Origin: Calditerrivibrio nitroreducens
GTDB taxonomy: Bacteria > Chrysiogenota > Deferribacteres > Deferribacterales > Calditerrivibrionaceae
NCBI GenBank assembly: GCA_002878065.1
Contig: PNIN01000048.1
Coordinates: 1-52,796 of the forward strand
Direction: 5' to 3'
DNA: 52,796 nucleotides
The stretch's first letter is position 1. The number at the start of each line of letters is the position of its first letter. The position numbers and the translations under genes were made by a program. Of the stretch, positions 35,985 to 45,175 are shown one piece after another. The notes beneath the pieces were generated by a model, which saw only the letters and a list, made by a program, of their open reading frames with translations, ran no database searches and was not told where the DNA came from.

Positions 35985-35993
35985 AGATCATAA

Positions 35994-36362
35994 ATGGATG
36001 AAAACGAGATAATTGAAAAAGTCATTAAAGATATTGATAAGTTATTTCCTAAAAAATGCTCCTGCTGTGGCATTCTGTTTGAAAACTTCTTAGATTTTAT
36101 TGAAAAAACCGAAATCCCTGCCCATGCATTTGATTCAAATTTTATGGTGATGCATCTTCACAATATTTACGATATCCTTGCATTGAGGAATTGTAAATGT
36201 AAAACCACGATTGCTCTACCATGTGCCATCGATCCTGAGTTTAAGAAAGAGATTGTACTATTTTTAGAAAAAGAAGCACAAAAATTAAACATCCCCACCG
36301 AAAAAATGGCCGGATTATTGCGGGATAAGATTATTAAAAGTGTACATAATAGGTCAAAATAG
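35994..36362 (+). CDS. Hypothetical cytoplasmic protein with two Cys pairs
   Basis: This 122-residue protein has Cys in KKCSCCGILF (22, 24, 25) and RNCKCKTTIALPC (67, 69, 76). The pattern of a CxCCG knuckle followed about 40 residues later by NCKC suggests a metal-binding fold. I recall similar short domains in deltaproteobacterial signalling proteins but cannot name a family. It is probably co-transcribed with the small membrane protein 9 bp upstream and converges on the membrane-protein gene at 36386. Confidence 0.6.
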   Translation: MDENEIIEKVIKDIDKLFPKKCSCCGILFENFLDFIEKTEIPAHAFDSNFMVMHLHNIYDILALRNCKCKTTIALPCAIDPEFKKEIVLFLEKEAQKLNIPTEKMAGLLRDKIIKSVHNRSK

Positions 36363-36385
36363 CCCCAACTATTCGATAATATAGT

Positions 36386-36955
36386 TTATACATAGTTTGA
36401 ACTTCTTTTAAAATAAAGATGGGTATTCCAATAGACAGCAATAATCATTCCAAGGATAAAAATAACAATATCTTCATTTAAAAGTATAAAAAACCACATC
36501 AAATTGTAAATCATCGAAGATATCAGCCCCCTAACTTCAACAACAGTGTTAATCTTCCATATTTTATAAAGTAACCTGCCATTACCTATAAAAATCATAA
36601 CACAAATAAGAGCTACCAATATAAAAGTAATTATAATAGCAGCATTTTTCTCCCCAATTGCCATGAGTATTGAAAGGATAATGATAAAAAACGACAGTGT
36701 AATCTGCAAAGAGATACTCACGACATTCTTTACAAATGTATTAAAAGCAACACTAAAGGGGTTCAAATCATGAGATTCTGTAAAGGTATAAATCTTACAG
36801 AAAAAAAGGATAAATAAAAAAATTAATGTTGAGATAAGATCGATCTCCCTGAAAATTGCAAAAACGATTACAAACCAGATCGGTATAGATGAAAATAGTA
36901 GTGATATGGTCAACAAAGGTTTGTCCATAAGGTATAAAAAATCCTCTCTACGCAT
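36386..36955 (-). CDS. Hypothetical multi-pass membrane protein downstream of mutS
   Basis: I place the start at 36955 (MRREDFLYLMDKP), 8 bp inside the end of mutS and preceded by AGGGAG at 7 nt. A longer frame from 36994 would be wholly within mutS. The 189 residues contain about six hydrophobic helices with few charged loops. There is no recognisable motif. It is the last gene of the hit-lapA-lapB-mutS operon and is translationally coupled to mutS. Confidence 0.65.
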   Translation of the reverse strand: MRREDFLYLMDKPLLTISLLFSSIPIWFVIVFAIFREIDLISTLIFLFILFFCKIYTFTESHDLNPFSVAFNTFVKNVVSISLQITLSFFIIILSILMAIGEKNAAIIITFILVALICVMIFIGNGRLLYKIWKINTVVEVRGLISSMIYNLMWFFILLNEDIVIFILGMIIAVYWNTHLYFKRSSNYV

Positions 36956-39500
36956 CGAGCTTCTCCCTAATTCGGTAGAATAGCTCCAGAGCATCTTTTG
37001 GAGATAACTCGTCAGGGTTTATACTTTTTAATTCGGTGATGATGGGGTGTTCCTCAAAAAGTAGCATCGGCTGTATCACTGTTCTTTCGTAGGATTTCTT
37101 CCTTTTCGTCATCATAAATGAACCATCTATGGATATCTCATGCTTTTCAAGTATTGACAGGACCTCTTCTGCTCTGCTAACAATGACTTCCGGTAATCCA
37201 GCAAGTTTTGCAACATATATACCATAACTTCTATCAGCCACCCCTTCGGCTATCTTCCGCATGAAAATAATCTCATTTTTCCATTCTTTGACAAGAGCTG
37301 TATAGTTTTTAACGCCCGATACCATCGACTCAAGCTCCGTAAGCTCATGATAATGAGTGGCAAAAAGTGTCTTTGCCTTTATCCTTTCGGCGATATACTC
37401 CGCCACAGACCATGCAATTGATAAACCATCAAAGGTGGATGTCCCCCTACCAATCTCATCTAATATAATAAGAGATTTTGAGGTGGCATTCTTTAGTATA
37501 TTCGCCGTTTCCAACATCTCCACCATAAATGTTGATTCCCCCCGAGCAAGATTATCGCTTGCCCCAACCCTCGTAAAGATCCTATCCACAAAACCGATTT
37601 TAGCCTCTCTCGCCGGTACAAACAAACCACAATGCGCCATAAGGGTTATGACTGCAGCAGTTCTTAAATATGTGCTTTTACCAGACATATTTGGTCCGGT
37701 AATAATCATCAATCTATTTTTTATTCCATCAAGTAATATATCATTTGGCACAAATCCTTCCCTCACCCTTCTTTCGATTACAGGATGTCTGCCATCTATG
37801 ATTTTAATCTCCTCAAAATCCCCCACTTCAGGCCTTACATAATTATATTTTATTGCGCAAAAGGCAGCTGAAATGAAGAAATCGATTTCCGCCACCATCT
37901 GGGCAACATACCTTATCCGAGACGAATTTGATGATACGTCATCTCTAATCTGGCAGAAGATTTCATATTCGAGTTCCTGTAAGCGTTCTTCAGCGGTAAG
38001 GATCTTCTCCTCGAGTTTTTTCAATTCTGGAGTAATAAATCTTTCAGCATTCACGAGGGTTTGTCTTCTTTCATAATAATCAGGCACCTTACCCGCCTGA
38101 CCTTTGGAAATCTCTATGTAGTATCCAAATACTTTGTTGTACCTTACTTTTAATGTGGAGATCCCTGTTTTTTCCTTTTCCTCATTTTCTATCTTCAGTA
38201 ACAATGACTGACTGTTTTTTCTTATTCCCCTTAATTCATCAACTTCCGATGAATACCCATCTTTGATCACGCCACAATCTTTGATATTCAATGGTGGGTC
38301 ATCACTTATAGCATTATCAATTAATTGATAAATATCTTTTAAATCATCAAAATTATCGAGAAAGTCCTGCAAAATCGGAGATATATACCCTTTTAAGATC
38401 TTTTTTATCTGGGGCAGTTGCTTTAATGAGTTTTTTAAACCAACTAAATCCCTTGGGGAACCTTTTTTTGCAGAAATCCTCGTAATTATCCTTTCTATAT
38501 CGTTTATCTCCGATAAAACTTTTGATAAACTATCTATCAAATCGCTATTATTCACAAAAAAAGTGATCCATTCCTGCCTTCTCAGTATTTCAAATTTTAG
38601 TCTTGTTGGGGTCAGCAGATAAAATTTTAAAAGCCTCTCCCCCATAGCCGTTTTACAAAAGTTTAGCACATCAAATAACGAAGTTTTCCCGGACGGATCT
38701 GAGGACTCCACCACCTCCAGAGTCTTTATGGCAACCGCATCCATATACAATGTATCGTCAAAAGTAAAAAACTCAGGAAATTTCAATTTAACATCCAGTA
38801 GATTATCATCTATATACTTAATAAGGTTAAAGAGAGCCTTCACTATACTCTCTTCCCTGATACCTATAGCTATTGTGGAAGTAATTTCATAATAATCTGC
38901 CACTCTATCAAGCATATATTCGTAGTTATATCGATATCTGAGGATAGTGGCATTCCTCACCGTTGGATTATTCATGGTGGTAATAATCTCTTTTGGGCTC
39001 CACTGTGTTATGATATCTTCAATTGAAGCAGATTTTGTAACAAATGTATCACCTGTGGAGGTATCGGATACAACAGCATAAAAGATATCACCATCCTTTT
39101 CAAATGAAAGTATAAAGTTAAAATCATTACCCGCCAATATATCATCTTCAATCAGTGTACCAGGGGTCACCACCCTCACCACTCCTCTTTTTACAATCCC
39201 TTTTGCATTTTTGGGATCTTCCAGTTGCTCACATATCGCCACTTTGTACCCAGCATCCACAAGCTTTTTTAAATAGGGGATATAGGAATGATAGGGTATA
39301 CCACACATTGGAATCGGATTTTCTTCATTCTTATTTCTGGCAGTCAACGCTATATTCAGGATTTTTGAAGCGATTTTAGCATCTTCCCCAAACATCTCAT
39401 AAAAATCCCCCATACGGAAAAAAAGTATGGCATCAGGGTAATTCTTTTTCTCCTGGAGAAACTGGCTGTACATTGGGGTGATTTTGATGTTATCTTCCAT
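36948..39500 (-). CDS. mutS: DNA mismatch repair protein MutS
   Basis: MutS recognises mismatches and recruits MutL with ATP. With the start at 39500 (MEDNIKITPMYSQFLQ) it has 850 residues, the normal MutS1 length; a frame extending to 39548 overlaps lapB and adds unrelated residues. The mismatch-binding Phe-x-Glu is in FFRMGDFYEMFGEDA. The ATPase shows Walker A TGPNMSGKSTYLR, IFTRVGASDNLARGESTFMVEM, Walker B LIILDEIGRGTSTFDG and FATHYHELTEL. The start is 5 bp after the lapB stop with no Shine-Dalgarno, so translation probably depends on coupling. mutL is not nearby. Confidence 0.96.
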   Translation of the reverse strand: MEDNIKITPMYSQFLQEKKNYPDAILFFRMGDFYEMFGEDAKIASKILNIALTARNKNEENPIPMCGIPYHSYIPYLKKLVDAGYKVAICEQLEDPKNAKGIVKRGVVRVVTPGTLIEDDILAGNDFNFILSFEKDGDIFYAVVSDTSTGDTFVTKSASIEDIITQWSPKEIITTMNNPTVRNATILRYRYNYEYMLDRVADYYEITSTIAIGIREESIVKALFNLIKYIDDNLLDVKLKFPEFFTFDDTLYMDAVAIKTLEVVESSDPSGKTSLFDVLNFCKTAMGERLLKFYLLTPTRLKFEILRRQEWITFFVNNSDLIDSLSKVLSEINDIERIITRISAKKGSPRDLVGLKNSLKQLPQIKKILKGYISPILQDFLDNFDDLKDIYQLIDNAISDDPPLNIKDCGVIKDGYSSEVDELRGIRKNSQSLLLKIENEEKEKTGISTLKVRYNKVFGYYIEISKGQAGKVPDYYERRQTLVNAERFITPELKKLEEKILTAEERLQELEYEIFCQIRDDVSSNSSRIRYVAQMVAEIDFFISAAFCAIKYNYVRPEVGDFEEIKIIDGRHPVIERRVREGFVPNDILLDGIKNRLMIITGPNMSGKSTYLRTAAVITLMAHCGLFVPAREAKIGFVDRIFTRVGASDNLARGESTFMVEMLETANILKNATSKSLIILDEIGRGTSTFDGLSIAWSVAEYIAERIKAKTLFATHYHELTELESMVSGVKNYTALVKEWKNEIIFMRKIAEGVADRSYGIYVAKLAGLPEVIVSRAEEVLSILEKHEISIDGSFMMTKRKKSYERTVIQPMLLFEEHPIITELKSINPDELSPKDALELFYRIREKLDA

Positions 39501-39505
39501 AGGTG

Positions 39506-40507
39506 TTAAAGGGCAATGATAGTGTCTACATATCTGCAGGATGGACAAATACTAAAAAAATTAATAAATTTAGCCTTGCAGTTATCACATTGGTAAAGAT
39601 GTTCATTCATAAATATATTCGATAAAAACTGATCCCCTAGGAGCTTCGCATAATGCTTTAGGATCACTCTTGGTATATTATAATTATTTGAATATGTTAC
39701 CAAAATATCTTTCCCTTTTTCCACATCCCCATTGGATAAAGCCTCTTCTGATAAGTATATATAGTAAAATGGATTGCTACTATTTTCGTTTACCCTTTTG
39801 TCAAGCAATCTTTCAAATTGTAAAAGATCCGCATAAGTTTTAAACTTATCCCTGATGTAATAAAGATCATCAATCGATTTTATAAGATCCCCATACATCA
39901 CCTCAATCAGAAGATCCAGTCCTTTCCCATTTTTGCCATTCTGAAAATAGTATCCCGCAAGTTCGAATCTTACACTTCTGAGACTATTATTGTATTTTAG
40001 AGATTTCAAAAGGTAGGCACTAAACTCAGAATCATTACCACCCAATTTTAATGCCTTCTGGTAGTAGCAATAGGAAACCATTACGGAGTTATCCATCTTT
40101 TTAAAGTGTTCCGCCGCCGTCTCGAAATCTTCTATCGTATAGAGTAAATAAGGTAAAATTTCTTTAAGCTTTGGGTCATCTTCTTTTTTCAGAAAATCTG
40201 ATATAAAATTCACAGCCTCTTTATCTTTACCAAGTGCAATCAGATTTGCCACCAATTCCTGCGCCACTATGTTATTTGGATATATCTTATCGGCAGTAAA
40301 AAGATTTTTTTGAATTTGTAAGGCACCTTCAAAATCGTTCATCTTCCTTAAGATTCCACCCATAAGGAAATAATAATCATCGGGGATATCCTTCCCTTCG
40401 TAACTCTTTTTTAATAAATCAAGTGCCGCAGCATATTCACCATTTATCAAGTGATAAAATACTCTTGAGTTACCAGTTTCTTTAGTCCTGTCAAAAAATC
40501 GTATCAT
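39506..40507 (-). CDS. lapB: Lipopolysaccharide assembly protein B (LapB/YciM-like TPR protein)
   Basis: LapB is a TPR protein facing the cytoplasm that controls LPS synthesis through LpxC turnover. The 333 residues form TPR-like helical repeats from about 15 to 290 (for example NGEYAAALDLLKKSYEGK and QKNLFTADKIYPNN) and end in a rubredoxin-like zinc knuckle, YQCDNCKAKFI then FSICPSCRYVDT, a family hallmark. It lacks the long N-terminal TM anchor of E. coli LapB (389 residues); anchoring could be supplied by LapA, whose gene overlaps it by 4 bp. Confidence 0.85.
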   Translation of the reverse strand: MIRFFDRTKETGNSRVFYHLINGEYAAALDLLKKSYEGKDIPDDYYFLMGGILRKMNDFEGALQIQKNLFTADKIYPNNIVAQELVANLIALGKDKEAVNFISDFLKKEDDPKLKEILPYLLYTIEDFETAAEHFKKMDNSVMVSYCYYQKALKLGGNDSEFSAYLLKSLKYNNSLRSVRFELAGYYFQNGKNGKGLDLLIEVMYGDLIKSIDDLYYIRDKFKTYADLLQFERLLDKRVNENSSNPFYYIYLSEEALSNGDVEKGKDILVTYSNNYNIPRVILKHYAKLLGDQFLSNIFMNEHLYQCDNCKAKFINFFSICPSCRYVDTIIAL

Positions 40508-40803
40508 TTCACATCCTTATTAAGAGGGGAGGATTTGATCCTGTTTAGCTCATTTTTGGTTTTATTGAGTTCGGTTCTAAGACTTCTAATTTCGATAAAC
40601 TTTTTAAAGCTATTTTTAAGAGAGAAAAGCCAATAGACGAAAACACCGAGGAGAAATGAAATGATAATAACGATAAATAAAGGGATCTGCATGGGTGTTT
40701 GCCCAATCATGTAGTGTATCTCTACATTCTGGATATTCATTGCAGAGAATATTATCAAAAATAGAATAATGATCAGCTTTAAAATATTAACGATAATCTT
40801 CAT
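40504..40803 (-). CDS. lapA: Lipopolysaccharide assembly protein A (LapA, DUF1049)
   Basis: A 99-residue inner-membrane protein with two TM segments (about 7-24 and 42-64) and a basic coiled-coil tail (RSLRTELNKTKNELNRIKS). The family pattern AMNIQNVEIHYMIG between the helices and FLLGVFVYW in the second helix are typical of DUF1049/LapA. It overlaps the HIT gene and lapB by 4 bp each. LapA and LapB work together to tune LPS levels at the membrane. Confidence 0.88.
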   Translation of the reverse strand: MKIIVNILKLIIILFLIIFSAMNIQNVEIHYMIGQTPMQIPLFIVIIISFLLGVFVYWLFSLKNSFKKFIEIRSLRTELNKTKNELNRIKSSPLNKDVK

Positions 40804-41288
40804 AACATTACCTCTATCCCCTTTAAAATCTTATTGTATGTCTGCTCAATATGTTCGGAAATGACCTTCACCTCACCGATAACAGGCATAAAATTAGTAT
40901 CTCCATTCCATCTGGGGACTATGTGAAAATGTAAATGGTCTACAATACCAGCACCAGCAGTCCTTCCAAGGTTGTACCCAAGATTGAATCCATCAGGATT
41001 CATAGTCATCTTGATGGCTTTTATGATAATAGAGGTGACTAAATGTATATCGATCACTTCATCTCTCGTAAGCTCCTCAAATATCGCAGTATGTCTATAA
41101 GGGGCTACCATAGTATGTCCATTTGTATATGGAAAAAGATTTAACATCGCAAAAGAGAATCGACCCCTATATACGATAAGATTCTCCATATCATTGTCTT
41201 CTTTTGGTTTATTGCAGAAAATACAACCTTCATCTTTGTGAGATCCATCTATATATCTCATCCGCCAGGGTGCCCAGATCTTTTCCAT
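40800..41288 (-). CDS. HIT-family nucleotide hydrolase/phosphorylase (Ap4A-type)
   Basis: A 162-residue HIT protein opening EKIWAPWRMRYIDG, with the CIFC Zn pair (about 22-25), FPYTNGHTMVAPYRH and the HIT triad VDHLHFHIVPRW (about 115-126). This subgroup (with the KIWAPWR start) includes Ap4A phosphorylase-like and Zn-binding HIT proteins, so cleavage of dinucleoside polyphosphates or nucleoside phosphoramidates is likely. It heads the operon hit-lapA-lapB-mutS with a promoter at 41316-41344. Confidence 0.9.
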   Translation of the reverse strand: MEKIWAPWRMRYIDGSHKDEGCIFCNKPKEDNDMENLIVYRGRFSFAMLNLFPYTNGHTMVAPYRHTAIFEELTRDEVIDIHLVTSIIIKAIKMTMNPDGFNLGYNLGRTAGAGIVDHLHFHIVPRWNGDTNFMPVIGEVKVISEHIEQTYNKILKGIEVML

Positions 41289-41315
41289 GCTTTACCTCTC
41301 TTGTTTAACTTCTTT

Positions 41316-41344
41316 ATAATACAACATCTCATTTATTTTTTCAA
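41316..41344 (-). promoter_or_regulatory. Promoter of the hit-lapA-lapB-mutS operon
   Basis: On the minus strand TTGAAA (41339-41344) and TATTAT (41316-41321) are separated by 17 nt. The leader is about 20 nt and contains GAGAGGT as ribosome-binding site. Confidence 0.65.
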
Positions 41345-41351
41345 TAAAATA

Positions 41352-41379
41352 TTGACCATAAGATTTATTTTCATATAAT
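41352..41379 (+). promoter_or_regulatory. Promoter of the glycerate kinase gene, predicted leaderless
   Basis: TTGACC (41352-41357) and a perfect TATAAT (41374-41379) are spaced by 16 nt. The ATG begins 8 nt after the -10 box and no ribosome-binding site fits between, so transcription should start at the initiation codon. Confidence 0.65.
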
Positions 41380-41386
41380 TGTATTC

Positions 41387-42613
41387 ATGAGGATATTAAT
41401 AGCACCTGATTCTTTCAAAGAGTCCCTATCCGCAAAAGAGGTCATAAACACTATATCAAATGCCTTTATTTTAGAAATGCCAGATCTTACAATAATTAAA
41501 GTCCCTATGGCAGATGGAGGAGAAGGGACAGCAGAAACATTAATCGAAGCAACAAACGGATATTTTGTGGAAAAAGATGTTTTTGATCCCCTTTGCAGAA
41601 AGATTAAATCGAAATATGGTATCACGGGTGACGGTAAAAGATGTATCATCGAAATGGCATCCTGCTGCGGCTTATCTCTATTAAAACCTGAAGAGAGAAA
41701 TCCATCCATTACCACAACATTTGGGCTGGGGGAACTTATCAGAGATGCATTAAACAAAGGGATAAAGGAATTCATAATTGGTATTGGTGGAAGTGCCACA
41801 AATGATGCTGGTGCCGGTATGCTACAGGCCCTAGGCTTTGGATTAAAAGATAAAGATGGAAAAGAGATTGGATTTGGTGGCTACGAGCTCGAAAGGGTAG
41901 AATCGATAGATCTAACAAATGTAGATTATAACCTCAAAGATACAAAATTTCTCATCGCCTGTGATGTGGATAACCCTATGGTTGGAGAAAATGGCGCTTC
42001 CTATGTTTATGGACCTCAGAAAGGTGCCGATATGCAAATGGTGGAAAAGCTTGATAAAGCTCTGGTAAAATTTTCAAAAGTGATAAAAAAAGTCACAGGC
42101 ATGGATATATACAATATACCAGGCACTGGTGCTGCCGGCGGAATTGGTGCAGCTTTTCTATCATTTTTAAACGCTAAACTAATGCCAGGATTTGAAATTG
42201 TATCGGAATTTCATAATTTGGAAGAAAAGATAAAAGAATCAGATTTAGTGATTACCGGCGAGGGGAAAACTGATCATCAAACAAAATTTGGCAAGGTCGT
42301 CTCCGGAGTTTCAAAAATAGCCAAACGACACAATAAACCTGTCATATGCATATCGGGATCCTACACAGAAGATGCCACCACCCTTTACGATTATGGGATA
42401 ACAGCAATATTTAGCTCTATACATACACCGGATAATCTAGAAAATATAATGAAAAATGCTAACAAGAATCTCCACTTCACAGCCCTAAATGTGGCAAGAA
42501 TGATAAAATTTTTGAATAAAAAAAAGGGGGGGGGGCCCCCAGAATCTCTATTAACTACTTTGAAAGATTTTGAACAATCTTATCAGACACTGATAAAGGA
42601 TCAAGCCCCATAA
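41387..42613 (+). CDS. glxK: Glycerate 2-kinase (GlxK/GarK type) with aberrant C-terminus
   Basis: This enzyme phosphorylates D-glycerate, linking glyoxylate or serine breakdown to glycolysis. The family is clear from ILIAPDSFKESLSAKEV, MADGGEGTAETL, IGIGGSATNDAGAGM, DVDNPMVGENGAS, GTGAAGGIGAA and DLVITGEGKTDHQT. Family members usually end near a NVARMIKF-like helix at about 375-385 residues. Here the frame runs through an A8-G10-C5 tract (42518-42540) and continues to 408 residues, the last ~28 overlapping the 3' end of transketolase on the other strand. The tail is therefore probably an artefact of the tract length or a new read-through end. Confidence 0.92.
   Translation: MRILIAPDSFKESLSAKEVINTISNAFILEMPDLTIIKVPMADGGEGTAETLIEATNGYFVEKDVFDPLCRKIKSKYGITGDGKRCIIEMASCCGLSLLKPEERNPSITTTFGLGELIRDALNKGIKEFIIGIGGSATNDAGAGMLQALGFGLKDKDGKEIGFGGYELERVESIDLTNVDYNLKDTKFLIACDVDNPMVGENGASYVYGPQKGADMQMVEKLDKALVKFSKVIKKVTGMDIYNIPGTGAAGGIGAAFLSFLNAKLMPGFEIVSEFHNLEEKIKESDLVITGEGKTDHQTKFGKVVSGVSKIAKRHNKPVICISGSYTEDATTLYDYGITAIFSSIHTPDNLENIMKNANKNLHFTALNVARMIKFLNKKKGGGPPESLLTTLKDFEQSYQTLIKDQAP
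42518..42540 (-). terminator. Homopolymer junction A8-G10-C5, terminator-like on the minus strand
   Basis: Read on the minus strand this is G5-C10-T8 beginning 15 bp after the transketolase stop: G5 can pair with the distal C5 around a C5 loop, followed by eight Ts, a minimal intrinsic terminator. On the plus strand it is inside the glycerate kinase frame. The length of the G run in an AT-rich genome is striking and may vary. Confidence 0.45.
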
Positions 42614-44453
42614 GTTTTAATACGTCAGCTGGTTTACCCGAATATGGATAATAATCAGCCCCGAATGCGACAACTTTAACTCCAGCCCCTTCCTCACATA
42701 ACTTCTGGGATAAGATTGCACCAAGCCCGGTATATCTATTATGATCTTCGTATACAAAAACAACACCTTTACCGGAATATCTCTTCAAAAGCTCCATATC
42801 TGGAGCAAGAGGTGTGGAAAATACCAAAACTGCCATATCGATCTTACCTGAAAGAAGCTCCCTCACTTTTAGCGCATAAGGTGTCATGGCACCATAGGTT
42901 ATAAGAGGAATAGCTCCATCCCTTAAAATATCCCCTTTTCCATATTCAAATTTGTAATTTTCTCCATAAAATGGCTTACCATTTTCATCGGATAGTACAG
43001 GCGTCTTGGATCTACCCATTGCTATAAGAAAATTCCCATACTCTTTGACAGCAAAACGTACAGCCTTGTCTGTCTGATTGGGATCTGCAGGGACGATAAC
43101 TTTAAACCCATAGAGATTTCGCATAGCCCCCACGTAGTCAAGACATTGATGGGTTCTACCATCTTCACCCACATCGATCCCTACATGTGTTGTCACTACT
43201 TTTAAATTAGTATGGTTTATATCGTTTAACCTTTGTTGATTGTATGTTTCATCCACACCGAAAACGCCAAAATCTGCAAACACACCAACCACGCCATTCA
43301 CCGAAGCGGCCCCTGCCATCGTGGCGGTATGATGCTCCTGGATTCCAGACTGGAAAAAGTTTTTTGGAAATTCCTTCTCCACCTTGTCCGTTTTAACTGA
43401 TGATGCAAGATCGCAATCAAAAACAGCAATTTTATCTTCATTCAACTGAACTATATCTGTGATCGCATTCCCAAAGGCTGTCCTATTGTCAAGAGATGCA
43501 TCGATATTATAGATCTTGGACATTCCGGTATCTATATTAAAATCATCTCTGTGAAAGGTATGTTTTGAAACATCAGCCACAAACTTACTTCTAATATCTT
43601 TATAGTATTGTAGATTATTTTCAATACCAAGTTCTTTTAGAGCTTCATCCAATTGAACTTCTGTCAGAGGTTTACCGTGATAGTCTGCAATATTCTCCAT
43701 AAAGCTTACATTTTTACCCATCGTAGTTCTGGCAAGAACCATTGTGGGTCGATCTATACTTTTACTCATTTTTATGGCATTTAATATTTCATCAAAATTA
43801 TGCCCATCAATTTCAAGCACCACCCAGCCATCAGCAACATATTCATCCTTTATATTCTGGGGCATTACTCTTGAAATATCACCACTTATCTGTAATTTAT
43901 TGTAATCAATAAAAACAGTTATATTTTTAAGATTATATTTCACCGCAAATCTTCTTGCTTCTGAGATCTGCCCCTTTTGATGCTCACCATCCCCCATTAT
44001 TACAAATATATCGTAGTCTATCTGTTTTACTCTACCAGCCACAGCCATCCCACATGCAGCAGAAAGCCCCTGCCCCAAGTTACCTGTAGTCCATTCAACT
44101 CCTGGTACAGATCTTTCTATATGCCCCTCAAAAATACTACCTGCAAGCCTGAAGGTGGCGATAGCCTCATCTATATCGAAAAAGCCCAAATTTCCAAGTG
44201 TGCTATACACGGCAGGTGAGATATGCCCATTGGATACCACCACCCTATCCCTGTCTGCTTTATAAGGGTTTTTTGGATCAATATCGGCTACCAAATACAA
44301 AGTGTAAAGCATATCGATTGTAGAAAGGGAGCCACCAGGATGGCCACTCTTGGCTAATGTGGTCATCTTTAGTATGTCACCTCTACACTTATTCGTGGCA
44401 GAGATCAATTCTTTTTTATTTGACAAAATCTTTTCAATTTTATTTATTTCCAC
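42555..44453 (-). CDS. tkt: Transketolase
   Basis: The 632-residue ThDP enzyme moves two-carbon units in the pentose phosphate pathway. It has the N-terminal AKSGHPGGSLSTIDMLY, the ThDP motif MGDGEHQKGQISEA with the closing YNKLQ, and the Pyr domain with FFQSGIQEHHTATMAGAA and the DVGEDGRTHQ region. N- and C-halves are on one chain, unlike split archaeal-type enzymes. The start is a GTG at 44453 after AGGAGA. The promoter is at 44482-44510. Confidence 0.93.
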   Translation of the reverse strand: MEINKIEKILSNKKELISATNKCRGDILKMTTLAKSGHPGGSLSTIDMLYTLYLVADIDPKNPYKADRDRVVVSNGHISPAVYSTLGNLGFFDIDEAIATFRLAGSIFEGHIERSVPGVEWTTGNLGQGLSAACGMAVAGRVKQIDYDIFVIMGDGEHQKGQISEARRFAVKYNLKNITVFIDYNKLQISGDISRVMPQNIKDEYVADGWVVLEIDGHNFDEILNAIKMSKSIDRPTMVLARTTMGKNVSFMENIADYHGKPLTEVQLDEALKELGIENNLQYYKDIRSKFVADVSKHTFHRDDFNIDTGMSKIYNIDASLDNRTAFGNAITDIVQLNEDKIAVFDCDLASSVKTDKVEKEFPKNFFQSGIQEHHTATMAGAASVNGVVGVFADFGVFGVDETYNQQRLNDINHTNLKVVTTHVGIDVGEDGRTHQCLDYVGAMRNLYGFKVIVPADPNQTDKAVRFAVKEYGNFLIAMGRSKTPVLSDENGKPFYGENYKFEYGKGDILRDGAIPLITYGAMTPYALKVRELLSGKIDMAVLVFSTPLAPDMELLKRYSGKGVVFVYEDHNRYTGLGAILSQKLCEEGAGVKVVAFGADYYPYSGKPADVLKLMGLDPLSVSDKIVQNLSK

Positions 44454-44481
44454 AAACTCTTCTCCTAAAAATTTTTTGTTA

Positions 44482-44510
44482 AAACTATCCTAAATCACAC
44501 AAAAGTTCAA
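44482..44510 (-). promoter_or_regulatory. Promoter of transketolase
   Basis: On the minus strand TTGAAC (44505-44510) and TAGTTT (44482-44487) are spaced by 17 nt. Confidence 0.45.
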
Positions 44511-44621
44511 CATTTTTTTACTGCTTACCCTAATATAAAAAAATCATAAAAGTAATAGAAAACTATTGACTTTTATTTAAATAAATATAAAAATTAAAAA
44601 AAATCTTTGGAGGACTGCTCT

Positions 44622-45095
44622 ATGAAAAAAGGTTTTACTTTAATTGAGCTTGTAATAGTCATCGTAATTCTTGGTATTTTAGCCGCCGTTGCCATACCAA
44701 AGTTTGCTGATCTGCAAAAGGATGCAAAGGTTTCAGCTGTAAAAGGTTTGGGTGGTTCTATTTCTGCTGCCAAGGATATTGTAAGAGCAAAATGGTTGGC
44801 TCAGGATAACTTCTCATTAGACAATGTTACGATAGAAGGTAAAACTGTAAAAGTATACGCCAATGACACTAACTCTTATAGAAATGGCTATCCTAAAGCT
44901 TCCAACGATGGCATACTCAATGCAATAAGCTACGATGATAAAACTTATGAAATAGATAACACTACTACCAACAAACTAACTTTTTATTATAAAGGCTTCA
45001 AGGGTGCTACGAACAATAAATGCTATGCTGAATATGATGCTACAAGCAACACAGAATCACCTAAAGTAGTAATTGAAACAACTGATTGTCAGTAG
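44622..45095 (+). CDS. Type IV prepilin / MSHA-like major pilin
   Basis: A 157-residue prepilin: leader MKKG, cleavage before FTLIELVIVIVILGILAAVAIP with Glu5 of the mature protein, then a pilin globular domain. A C-terminal Cys pair (NNKCYAEY and the final DCQ) probably forms the D-region disulfide. Start 44622 is set by GGAGG at 44609-44613, 8 nt upstream; a TTG at 44607 overlaps that site. The helix end FADLQKDAKVSAVKGLGGSI resembles MshA-type pilins. It is followed by a terminator, so it is a separate, probably strongly expressed unit. The likely -35 box is TTGACT at 44566; the -10 is unclear. Confidence 0.9.
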   Translation: MKKGFTLIELVIVIVILGILAAVAIPKFADLQKDAKVSAVKGLGGSISAAKDIVRAKWLAQDNFSLDNVTIEGKTVKVYANDTNSYRNGYPKASNDGILNAISYDDKTYEIDNTTTNKLTFYYKGFKGATNNKCYAEYDATSNTESPKVVIETTDCQ

Positions 45096-45100
45096 AAGTA

Positions 45101-45130
45101 AAAAAAGGGGGTATCTCCTCCCCATTTTTT
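45101..45130 (+). terminator. Intrinsic terminator after the pilin gene
   Basis: An A6-GGGG arm pairs with CCCC-A-T8 around a short loop, beginning 5 bp after the pilin stop. It uncouples the abundant pilin from the assembly genes downstream. Confidence 0.75.
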
Positions 45131-45175
45131 TTATTATGTTGTTTTTACAGATTAGCTTTTTTTTAAAAAGTTATG

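Noticed and set aside
44500-44621. Sigma-54 promoter for the pilin gene
   Set aside because: I found no GG-N10-GC arrangement in the upstream region; only a TTGACT box with an unclear -10 is present.
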